Shown one piece after another: positions 1-5,116 of a DNA stretch of 5,497 nt. A model generated the notes under the pieces. That model made no database searches. It was not told the origin of the DNA and worked only from the letters and a program-made list of their open reading frames with translations. How positions within the stretch are numbered: the first letter of the stretch is position 1; each line of letters opens with the position of its first letter. This DNA is from Thermococci archaeon (GTDB lineage: Archaea; Methanobacteriota_B; Thermococci; Thermococcales; Thermococcaceae). The position numbers were made by a program, and so were the translations under genes. The stretch spans positions 1-5,497 of the forward strand of contig QMUE01000111.1 in assembly GCA_003663535.1 (NCBI GenBank), read 5' to 3'.

Positions 1-15
1 GGAAGGGGTAAGTGA
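1..15 (+). CDS. C-terminal end of an upstream gene, possibly ribosomal protein L15e (partial)
   Basis: The first 15 bases read GGA AGG GGT AAG TGA, giving Gly-Arg-Gly-Lys-stop. Archaeal L15e proteins of Pyrococcus end in a basic glycine/lysine tail (…GKGK), and L15e genes are often close to RNase P and exosome-related genes in archaea. I therefore infer the tail of rpl15e. Four residues cannot prove it, and the frame itself is only supported by the stop lying about 90 bp before the next gene. Any other basic protein tail is possible. The sequence just left of the window would settle it. Confidence 0.35.
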   Translation, partial: GRGK

Positions 16-60
16 TCCCCCATTCTTCTTTAATTCATCTTTTCTTGATCCCTTGATTTG

Positions 61-75
61 CAATATCTTTTAAAC
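61..75 (+). promoter_or_regulatory. Possible archaeal promoter for the RNA-binding protein/rnp3 unit
   Basis: The AT-rich stretch CAATATCTTTTAAAC (61-75) offers two TATA-like cores, one around 63-68 and one at 68-75. With the usual spacing of about 25 nt, transcription would start near 88-98, just before or at the Shine-Dalgarno site at 95-100. The match is only fair, no strong BRE is seen, and the genes could also be read through from the gene upstream. Confidence 0.3.
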
Positions 76-94
76 TTCTATTACAAAACTTCAA

Positions 95-100
95 GAGGTG
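95..100 (+). promoter_or_regulatory. Shine-Dalgarno site that sets the start at 107
   Basis: GAGGTG matches the GGAGGTGAT consensus complementary to the archaeal 16S rRNA 3' end and lies 6 nt before ATG 107. An in-frame GTG at 98 falls inside this site and so is unlikely to be the start codon. Confidence 0.7.
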
Positions 101-106
101 AAAACA

Positions 107-562
107 ATGCCAAAACTTCAAGCTCACCATATAAGAGTCTCAACATTTGCTCACGCAACTGAAGATCCTGAAAAAGTCTTAGAAGCTATGGGAATATTTT
201 TCCCAGAAGATGTCCCCTCAGAAGACATCGAATTTGAAATACTCGAAACGGAAGGTTACTTTGGAAATCCAATCAAAGTGATAAATGCCGAATTAAAAAG
301 AAGTAAAAGTGTTAAAAAAATGCTTGAACATCTCAAGGAGCTTTTAAATGAGGGGGATAAAGAATACCTCCTTGAAAACCTCGAAGAGAAAGTTGATGAA
401 ACAGGAACATTCTTTATTCGCTTCAACAAACAAAAAGCCTATCTAGGAGAGGTAGCGGTAGGAGAGGGAGAAGATGTTATTCAAGTCAAGATAAAAGTCA
501 AGGCATTTCCGATGAAAAAGGAAACCGTTGTAAAGACAATTAAGGAGTGGCTGAGCGAATGA
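107..562 (+). CDS. RNA-binding protein, predicted exosome-associated (COG1325 / PF01877 type)
   Basis: The product is a 151-residue soluble protein without signal peptide or membrane segments. The N-terminal stretch HHIRVSTFAHATEDPEKV, the central ETEGYFGNPI and the C-terminal predicted beta strand VIQVKIKVKAFP before a final helix fit the archaeal PF01877 RNA_binding family, which COG1325 describes as a predicted exosome subunit. Its biochemical role is poorly known, and RNA binding is a family-level prediction. I start it at ATG 107, 6 nt after GAGGTG, rather than at GTG 98. Its last codons overlap the next gene: the stop TGA (560-562) shares bases with the rnp3 ATG at 559. That junction suggests translational coupling and a shared role in RNA processing. 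The length is typical for the family and nothing looks broken. Confidence 0.85.
   Translation: MPKLQAHHIRVSTFAHATEDPEKVLEAMGIFFPEDVPSEDIEFEILETEGYFGNPIKVINAELKRSKSVKKMLEHLKELLNEGDKEYLLENLEEKVDETGTFFIRFNKQKAYLGEVAVGEGEDVIQVKIKVKAFPMKKETVVKTIKEWLSE
544..550 (+). promoter_or_regulatory. Shine-Dalgarno site for rnp3
   Basis: GGAGTGG within the 3' end of the preceding gene lies 8 nt before ATG 559. The in-frame GTG at 547 is inside this site and has no good site of its own upstream, so ATG 559 is the better start. The core is imperfect, and the ATGA overlap may add coupling. Confidence 0.55.
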
Positions 563-1203
563 AATGGATTGAAATGGACATCAGGAGCGAGGAAGCTTAC
601 AATCAAGCTAAAGAATGGTATGATGAAGTAGTTTTTACAAAAAAGATTTATTTGAAGTCTTCTCCCAATTTTGATAGCCTTAAAAGTGAGGTTAAAGAAG
701 TTAAAGAAAAGTATGAAAAAATCGCTCTCTTGATAATTACAGAAAACCCATCTTTGATAAGGGAAGTGAAAAAGCGCATTCCCAAGGCCCTAATCTATGT
801 CCAAGGAGGAAATTTGAGAGTTGTAAGGTTTGCAATAGAGAGCAAGGTTGATGCAGTAATCTGCCCTGAGTTTGGAAGAAAAGATAGCGGTCTTGACCAT
901 GTTCTTGCAAGACTTGCAGCTAAAAATGAAGTTGCAATAGGATTCTCCCTAGCCCCTCTTTTGAGAACAACCCCATATGAAAAGGCAAATATTTTGAAGT
1001 TCATGATAAAGAACTGGAAACTTGTAAATAAATATAAAGCCCCTCGATTTCTGACTTCTTCCGCCGAATCTAAATGGGAAGTCCGATCTCCAAAAGATTT
1101 AATGAGCCTTGGAATAGCCTTAGGCATGGAAATCCCACAAGCAAAATCCTCCTTAAACTTCTACCCGGAAAGAATTTTAAAAAAGAAAAATTGTAAAGTG
1201 TAG
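559..1203 (+). CDS. rnp3: Ribonuclease P protein component 3 (Rpp30/p30 family)
   Basis: The product of 214 residues is the archaeal Rpp30 subunit of RNase P, which forms a TIM-barrel-like fold and works with Pop5 to support the catalytic RNA in removing 5' leaders from precursor tRNAs. Family hallmarks are visible: the N-terminal KWIEMDIRSEEAYNQAKEW strand and helix, the ALIYVQGGNLRVVRFAIES segment, DAVICPEFGRKDSGLDHVLAR, the AIGFSLAPLL strand, and the C-terminal SSAESKWEVRSPKDLMSLG followed by the usual PxRIL-type ending. The length matches Pyrococcus homologues of about 210 residues. The start at ATG 559 overlaps the previous stop (ATGA); GTG 547 would add four residues but lies in the ribosome binding site. 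The lysine-rich tail KKKNCKV is encoded by A-runs that read as an oligo-T terminator on the other strand. The stop lies 2 bp from the stop of the convergent minus-strand gene. Confidence 0.95.
   Translation: MKWIEMDIRSEEAYNQAKEWYDEVVFTKKIYLKSSPNFDSLKSEVKEVKEKYEKIALLIITENPSLIREVKKRIPKALIYVQGGNLRVVRFAIESKVDAVICPEFGRKDSGLDHVLARLAAKNEVAIGFSLAPLLRTTPYEKANILKFMIKNWKLVNKYKAPRFLTSSAESKWEVRSPKDLMSLGIALGMEIPQAKSSLNFYPERILKKKNCKV
1179..1190 (-). terminator. Oligo-T terminator for the minus-strand unit, inside the 3' end of rnp3
   Basis: On the minus strand this reads TTTTTCTTTTTT, beginning 15 nt beyond the stop of the DUF835 gene (TAA at 1208-1206). Intrinsic termination in Thermococcales depends on such U-runs, often without a hairpin. 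On the plus strand the same bases encode lysines near the end of RNase P component 3. Confidence 0.5.
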
Positions 1204-1205
1204 CG

Positions 1206-2327
1206 TTATTGTGCCTTTTCAAGCAAACGCATTAGGAGAGCCCATTGCTGATCCGCAAAGGCCTCTTTTTCCACAACGATTATGAGAGTCCCATTATAAT
1301 GCATGATAAAATCCTTAACTTTATTTAGAAACTTCATTACACTACTGAAATCATTATACATTAACAAGTACTCCACGCAATCAAGGACAATAACTCCTCT
1401 ACTTCCTTTTTCCTCCATCATTCTCAGATATCTATACGAAAGCTCTGTAATTCTCTCTAAATTGGTTGGCGAGATAAAGTTATCCTTGCCTTCTTTACTG
1501 ATTGTGGTTATGAAATAGCGTTCCCAAACATCAGCCGCTTCTTTTAGATCTCTAACAAATGCCAATACTGGAATATCTTTCAACGTTTCTTTTAGAATTG
1601 TGTATTTTTCCTTGTTCACTATTAAAACTCCAGGTTCTATCGTAATTTGAGGAATTTCCAATGTTTTCAGCTTACTGAATTCATCAGAATGCGTTAATTT
1701 TATTGTAAGAGCTGTTAAAAAGACAACTAATACTGCTGATGTTGCATACCCAATTATTGGATACACCTCTTGAACATATGGAGGGAGGCCATAAATTATT
1801 GGAATTGGAAAGAGGTGAAGTCCAAAAAGCACCAACCCAATGAAAAGATATCTCGCCTTTCTGCCATATATCTCCTCAATACTCTTAATAGAAAATCCTG
1901 CCAACAGGAAAAACACTCCAGCAGTTGCATGAGCCCCTGCCATTATAATGAAACCACTTATTATGTTAATCATCCCTATTTTTGCTAGAATTTCCAAGCC
2001 AATAAAGTATAAAGCAAGCAATGGTGGTATTAAAGCAAGTGGAAATATTTTCAACAGTGTTACGGCCCTATCTTCTTCTTTACATAATTCTACAACACCA
2101 TAAAACATCAGCATAGAGACTATGCTCAAGAAAAATCCAATTGCATATGGATTTAACACAGTATAATTGATTACTGTTAAAAAATCAAAAAACCAAGCCA
2201 ATGAAATAAACAGTGCAGATCTACGTTTGGTCTTTTGATAAACACGCAGAATAAGAGTAAACGCCAAGAGATCTGCTATTAACACAACCATCCCCTGAAT
2301 AGTGGAGAGCATTGAATAGTCTACCAT
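1206..2327 (-). CDS. Seven-helix membrane protein with C-terminal DUF835 domain
   Basis: A 373-residue protein in two parts. Residues about 6-211 contain seven hydrophobic segments (about 8-29, 37-57, 60-81, 91-113, 118-147, 158-180 and 188-211), so it should sit in the cytoplasmic membrane. Residues about 228-372 are a soluble domain that fits DUF835, a family common in Thermococcales: GVLIVNKEKYTILKE, then RGVIVLDCVEYLLMYNDF (310-327), a helix, NGTLIIVV, and the ending QQWALLMRLLEKAQ. The VIVLD…YLL and TLIIVV strands recall the Walker B region and next strand of RecA/KaiC-like folds, but there is no P-loop, so I do not predict ATPase activity. A receptor-like or signalling role is an inference from the architecture. 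The gene begins immediately after the upstream stop (TGAATG), with GAGGGTGG at 2333-2340 inside that gene as ribosome binding site. This implies one mRNA and translational coupling. Confidence 0.8.
   Translation of the reverse strand: MVDYSMLSTIQGMVVLIADLLAFTLILRVYQKTKRRSALFISLAWFFDFLTVINYTVLNPYAIGFFLSIVSMLMFYGVVELCKEEDRAVTLLKIFPLALIPPLLALYFIGLEILAKIGMINIISGFIIMAGAHATAGVFFLLAGFSIKSIEEIYGRKARYLFIGLVLFGLHLFPIPIIYGLPPYVQEVYPIIGYATSAVLVVFLTALTIKLTHSDEFSKLKTLEIPQITIEPGVLIVNKEKYTILKETLKDIPVLAFVRDLKEAADVWERYFITTISKEGKDNFISPTNLERITELSYRYLRMMEEKGSRGVIVLDCVEYLLMYNDFSSVMKFLNKVKDFIMHYNGTLIIVVEKEAFADQQWALLMRLLEKAQ
1264..1270 (+). terminator. Possible oligo-T stop signal for the rnp3 transcript
   Basis: TCTTTTT lies about 60 nt after the rnp3 stop, inside the 3' end of the convergent DUF835 gene, with a weaker TTTT at 1216-1219. 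It would end rnp3 transcription in Thermococcales style without a hairpin. The run is short, so support is modest. Confidence 0.25.
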
Positions 2328-3386
2328 TCAAACCACCCTCTTGCCACGTTTGGCGTTTCCAAACCCATCCCATCCAAATGGGTGCATTGGAGGAACTCTA
2401 CTCATACTCTCATCTTCTATCTTCACTATAAGGAGTTCAGGTCTTGCTATTATTAATCCCATTCTTCCCCGTTCCCCATACCTAGCTATTTTGTATCGAC
2501 CCTCTTCTTGAACTAATGGAAATATTATTGTAAAGGGATAATTTGGATAGTATACAACCTCATTATTTTTAAGCATTCCTATTATATCCCCAAACGCATA
2601 ATACCCATAGAGTGGGATGATAGTCGAATTTTTAAAAGTTTTTTGAATTTCTTCGAGAGAGTTAACAGTAATGCCGAGACCACTCAAAATTACGGTCTCT
2701 ATGTTCTCCGGTTCTGGAACAAGAGCAAGCATCTGTGGGCCGGTTCTAATTGTATTGATTCTATCCCTTTCAAAAATCTTTTTAGTATATCTTGCCAATG
2801 GAGCTAATCTTCCTTTCAATACCTCTTCTAATCTTTTTTCCTCAAGTTCTTGTTTTATTCCGTCAGTCTCCACACCAATAAAGTATAGCAAACCGCCATA
2901 AGACCATACCAGTTCACTTATCTCTTCCTGATACCACCCATATGGACCATGGACTATTGCTCTCATCCTGTGATCTTCATTGTATTTTTTATCCAATCCA
3001 TAAATCTCATCAAATGAAACTCTTAGATATTTCACAAGAAGCTTTAGATACTCATAGCTCCAATGACCAATTGCTCTTTCTCTGGTTGTACCTGATGATT
3101 GGTAGAATCGAATCCTACCACTATAGTTTTCTGGGATGAAATCTAGCCAGTTATTCCGTAAATAATCTTCATCAACTGCCAACCCAGCGTTAAATATCTT
3201 TTCAAAAACCTCATTCAAGCTTCCTTCAAAAATCCCGTTTAACTCTATTTCCCCTTTCATTTTTTTCCAATAGGGAGTGTTGTCAAAGTGATGTTCAAAA
3301 ACTCTTCGAAGATACTCTACTGCCTCTCTTTCGCTGATATTTAAGGGATTCTCATACTCCTCGATTATATCCTTATATCTTAACAT
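2328..3386 (-). CDS. PaaK/LuxE-like adenylate-forming protein lacking the C-terminal AMP-binding subdomain
   Basis: A 352-residue cytoplasmic protein related to the phenylacetate-CoA ligase / coenzyme F390 synthetase / LuxE acyl-protein synthetase group. The clearest mark is the phosphate-binding loop YQSSGTTRERAIG (95-107). ILSGLGITVNSLEEIQ (233-248) sits where PaaK has its nucleotide-binding GE.L segment, LYGYYAFGD (259-267) takes the place of the YGxTE motif, and YGERGRMGLIIARPE (303-317) resembles the usual GExGRLVLT strand. After that the usual YRTGD motif is missing (VKIEDESMSRVPP instead), and there is no C-terminal domain with the catalytic lysine. The protein ends at GWDGFGNAKRGKRVV. 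The size resembles LuxE more than PaaK (about 430). It may activate a carboxylate without CoA transfer, need a partner, or be inactive. Start ATG at 3386 has AGGAGG 7 nt upstream. It is cotranscribed with the DUF835 gene and divergent from a full-length relative at 3531. Confidence 0.75.
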   Translation of the reverse strand: MLRYKDIIEEYENPLNISEREAVEYLRRVFEHHFDNTPYWKKMKGEIELNGIFEGSLNEVFEKIFNAGLAVDEDYLRNNWLDFIPENYSGRIRFYQSSGTTRERAIGHWSYEYLKLLVKYLRVSFDEIYGLDKKYNEDHRMRAIVHGPYGWYQEEISELVWSYGGLLYFIGVETDGIKQELEEKRLEEVLKGRLAPLARYTKKIFERDRINTIRTGPQMLALVPEPENIETVILSGLGITVNSLEEIQKTFKNSTIIPLYGYYAFGDIIGMLKNNEVVYYPNYPFTIIFPLVQEEGRYKIARYGERGRMGLIIARPELLIVKIEDESMSRVPPMHPFGWDGFGNAKRGKRVV

Positions 3387-3393
3387 TTATAAT

Positions 3394-3399
3394 CCTCCT
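3394..3399 (-). promoter_or_regulatory. Strong Shine-Dalgarno site for the minus-strand adenylate-forming gene
   Basis: The minus strand reads AGGAGG here, 7 nt before the ATG at 3386-3384. This is the best ribosome binding site in the window and confirms that start. Confidence 0.8.
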
Positions 3400-3440
3400 A
3401 GCAACTTTCGAAAACATGTGCATAAAGTAACACACAAAGG

Positions 3441-3452
3441 TTATTAATTTTT
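3441..3452 (-). promoter_or_regulatory. Likely TATA box for the minus-strand unit
   Basis: The minus strand reads AAAAATTAATAA, preceded by purine-rich AAAAG that could act as a BRE. Transcription would start about 25 nt on, near 3420, giving a leader of roughly 30 nt that includes the AGGAGG site. The TATA match is moderate; another AT-rich core (TTTATGCA around 3419-3426) would leave a much shorter leader. Confidence 0.45.
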
Positions 3453-3481
3453 CTTTTATGAAAATTCTCTCTATGAACCAA

Positions 3482-3500
3482 AAACTAAATGGTTAAATAG
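3482..3500 (+). promoter_or_regulatory. Likely BRE/TATA promoter for the plus-strand adenylate-forming ligase
   Basis: AAACTAAATGGTTAAATAG contains the TATA-like core GTTAAATA (3492-3499). A start about 25 nt downstream (about 3518-3521) would give a leader of about 10-13 nt, as is common in Thermococcales. The weaker upstream core CTAAATGG would start near 3512. AGGTGAT (3521-3527), a perfect match to the anti-Shine-Dalgarno, lies 3 nt before the ATG. The 144-bp space is shared with the divergent gene, so a single regulator could control both sides. Confidence 0.5.
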
Positions 3501-3530
3501 TAGAACTGCACTATCGAAGAAGGTGATATC

Positions 3531-4802
3531 ATGACAGGGATAGTACTTGGAGATATTAATACCAACGATTTAAGATATACAGCCGAGAAAGCATGTAAAA
3601 CTACAGAATCCTGGAAAGAAAAATTCATGGGAATAAATATTGATGAATTGACTCCCAACAGCCTGCTTTCAGCTACTGACAAAGTTTTCATAACACCTCA
3701 CGATTTGTACAATGCAGATAAACTATGGCCCACATATATAAAAAATTTAGAAATCTTCCACGGGGTGATGAGAACAAGTGGGACTACTGGGGATCCAAAA
3801 AGAGTCCCCTTTACACGTGATGACAAAAAAAGATATCGCCGTCAAGCTCGTTCTTGGGCCCTAGAATACCTAGAAGGCTCTATCATGGCATCGTTTACTG
3901 CTCCATTACCATCTTCATCTGGAGTTTTTGCGATTGAAGGATTTTCAGATGCAAACATTAGATATCATCAAATTCCCATCCAATATCTGCGAATGAGAGA
4001 CGCACTAATAAAGGAACTAAGGGGGATAAAGGCCACAGGAATATTTGGGTTAACTGCTGCAGTATACAATCTTAGCCTGACTCTTCCAGAAGATATAAGA
4101 AATGACATTCAGCTCATAATTATGGGTGGAGAAACACTAACAAAAGAGTTAGCAAAAGTAGTTCTTGATAACTTTCCAAATGCAGTAATTTTTGATGTAT
4201 TTGCAAACACAGAGGATGGGTTAACCGGCTATAGATTAATCACAAAGAAAAAAGTAACTCCATTTACCTTTTCAGACTCTCTAATAGTTCTTAAACAGAC
4301 CAAAGACGAAGAGTACAAAGAATATCATGAAATTTATATAACAAAGGTTATGAAAGAGGGAGAACTTACAGGATTGCCACTGTTTAACTACAAGATTGGG
4401 GACTTGGCAAAAGTTATTGATGGAAAAATTGTAAATGTTATAAGAGAGAAGGACACAATAAGTCTTGCTGGGGCAAAGCTTCACCTAGACCAGGTTATGG
4501 ACATAGTCCATAGATATCCCTCCCTAATAGATTTCGTGATAATCTATCACCCGCTCTCCCCAGAAAATCCAAAACCAAAAGCTACAATAAGAGTTGGATA
4601 CATGGGAGAAAAACCAACTGGTGTAGAAGATGAGATAAGAGAGTTGATATACGAGGCAAATAATCCAGTTAGATATGAAGTAGAAGAAGCTAAATCATCA
4701 GAGCTCAGAATAGAGGCTGTTCCAGCAAAAGAGGTTAGAAAGAACTTACCTCAAAAACCAGGAAAAACTAAAAGAATTTTCATCGTTGGAAAAGATATCT
4801 GA
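3531..4802 (+). CDS. AMP-dependent ligase, PaaK/F390-synthetase-like (complete adenylate-forming enzyme)
   Basis: A 423-residue cytoplasmic enzyme of the acyl-adenylate superfamily, close in size to phenylacetate-CoA ligase. The motifs occur in order: phosphate loop RTSGTTGDPKRV (81-92), IMGGETLTKEL (197-207), VFANTEDG (223-230, equivalent of YGxTE), YKIGDLAKV (287-295, with the ribose-binding Asp at 291), the hinge and next strand IREKDTISLAGAKLHLDQV (304-322), and KPGKTKRI (409-416), where K412 is the likely catalytic lysine. The protein should therefore carry out ATP-dependent adenylation of a carboxylate, and probably transfer to CoA or another acceptor; the substrate cannot be read from the sequence. 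ATG 3531 follows AGGTGAT by 3 nt. It is divergent from the shorter relative at 2328-3386, which lacks the last three motifs. The two share little obvious identity beyond the motifs, so they are not a simple recent duplication. A T-run follows the stop. Confidence 0.85.
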   Translation: MTGIVLGDINTNDLRYTAEKACKTTESWKEKFMGINIDELTPNSLLSATDKVFITPHDLYNADKLWPTYIKNLEIFHGVMRTSGTTGDPKRVPFTRDDKKRYRRQARSWALEYLEGSIMASFTAPLPSSSGVFAIEGFSDANIRYHQIPIQYLRMRDALIKELRGIKATGIFGLTAAVYNLSLTLPEDIRNDIQLIIMGGETLTKELAKVVLDNFPNAVIFDVFANTEDGLTGYRLITKKKVTPFTFSDSLIVLKQTKDEEYKEYHEIYITKVMKEGELTGLPLFNYKIGDLAKVIDGKIVNVIREKDTISLAGAKLHLDQVMDIVHRYPSLIDFVIIYHPLSPENPKPKATIRVGYMGEKPTGVEDEIRELIYEANNPVRYEVEEAKSSELRIEAVPAKEVRKNLPQKPGKTKRIFIVGKDI

Positions 4803-4803
4803 C

Positions 4804-4819
4804 TTTTCTATTTTTATCT
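4804..4819 (+). terminator. Oligo-T terminator after the ligase gene
   Basis: TTTTCTATTTTTATCT begins 1 nt after the stop codon (TGA 4800-4802). T-rich tracts of this type terminate transcription in Thermococcales and would separate the ligase mRNA from the RNA gene downstream. Confidence 0.55.
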
Positions 4820-4837
4820 CCCCGTTGCTTGCAAGAC

Positions 4838-4851
4838 CCCTTCCGAGAGGG
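4838..4851 (+). repeat. Short GC-rich hairpin upstream of the RNA promoter
   Basis: CCCTT-CCGA-GAGGG can form a 5-bp stem (one T-G pair) with a 4-nt loop. It lies 10 bp before the TATA box of the RNA gene, so it is not part of the predicted RNA. It could be a residue of a transposon left-end hairpin or an additional stop signal for the ligase mRNA. The stem is short and may be chance. Confidence 0.3.
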
Positions 4852-4852
4852 T

Positions 4853-4868
4853 GGGGAAGGTTTAAATG
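4853..4868 (+). promoter_or_regulatory. Promoter of the structured RNA
   Basis: GGGGAAGG (4853-4860) directly followed by TTTAAATG (4861-4868) has the layout of a purine-rich BRE plus TATA box. It is one of the best promoter matches in the window. Measured about 25 nt from the centre of the TATA box, transcription starts at about 4889-4891. That coincides with the first base (4890) of the helix that joins the two ends of the predicted RNA. Confidence 0.65.
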
Positions 4869-4889
4869 CTCTGAGGACACAGAATATAA

Positions 4890-5050
4890 TGACCTCGTAA
4901 CAGCCGAATGATTGGACGGCCTGCTAGGGTTGGTGTAAAGTAACCCTCGAATCCGGAAGGATAGGGGGTAGTGATCGTGTGAACCGACCAGTGAGAGTGA
5001 AGCAATAATGAACTCTCACGAAGCCCCGCCATTCAGGGCGAGATAGGTCA
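4890..5050 (+). ncRNA. Structured high-GC RNA with TnpB omega-RNA-like 3' end
   Basis: This 161-nt stretch has 53% GC, while the next 100 bp have about 26%, a contrast typical of stable RNAs in AT-rich hyperthermophiles. No protein frame fits. Predicted helices by eye: terminal helix TGACCT (4890-4895) with AGGTCA (5045-5050); CAGCCG/CGGC(C)TG (4901-4906 with 4917-4923, one bulge); AGGGTT/AACCCT (4926-4931 with 4942-4947); ATCC-GGAA-GGAT (4951-4962, a GNRA tetraloop); GTGAGAGT/ACTCTCAC (4991-4998 with 5012-5019, 8 bp); and CGCC/GGCG (5027-5030 with 5037-5040). It has its own promoter, so it is probably an independent gene. GAAGCCCCGCC (5020-5030) followed by TTCAGGGCG (5032-5040) resembles the right end of IS200/IS605 tnpB elements, where the TnpB guide RNA lies. 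Alternatives are an hgc-type RNA of unknown function or a decaying transposon end. The 3' end is uncertain and could reach into 5051-5070. Confidence 0.7.
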
Positions 5051-5074
5051 CCCCTTCTAATATCTATTCCAATG

Positions 5075-5082
5075 TTATATAT
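5075..5082. promoter_or_regulatory. Second TATA-like sequence of uncertain use
   Basis: TTATATAT is a good TATA core by itself, but no clear BRE flanks it. Read on the plus strand it would start about 60 nt before the HD gene; read on the minus strand it would start an antisense transcript near 5052 running across the structured RNA. Neither can be chosen from sequence, and it may simply be AT-rich DNA. Confidence 0.2.
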
Positions 5083-5116
5083 TCCCTATTAAAAGGACAA
5101 GCTTTCAAATAAAAAA

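Noticed and set aside
795..1127. Open frame on the minus strand inside rnp3
   Set aside because: It lies wholly within the clearly identified RNase P gene, has no ribosome binding site of note and no recognisable protein features. It is a shadow of the real gene.
3485..3691. Open frame on the minus strand spanning the divergent promoter and the start of the ligase
   Set aside because: It overlaps the promoter and the N-terminal coding of a well-supported gene, and its translation shows no family pattern.
4942..4962. T-arm-like string CCCTCGAATCCGG suggesting a tRNA
   Set aside because: There is no 7-bp acceptor stem, D-arm or anticodon arm at tRNA spacing, and the bases fit better in the two adjacent hairpins of the structured RNA.
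4803..5050. Remnant of TnpB coding sequence upstream of the omega-like end
   Set aside because: I looked for the zinc-finger and DxxAxxNI-type C-terminal motifs in the plus-strand frames by eye and found only short, stop-interrupted pieces, so no pseudogene is reported.
4890..5050. SRP 7S RNA, RNase P RNA or a C/D or H/ACA guide RNA
   Set aside because: The length and motifs do not fit. No RNase P core strings are seen, there is no SRP domain arrangement, no proper C (RTGATGA) and D (CTGA) box pair, and no clear H/ACA pocket followed by ANA at the right distance.
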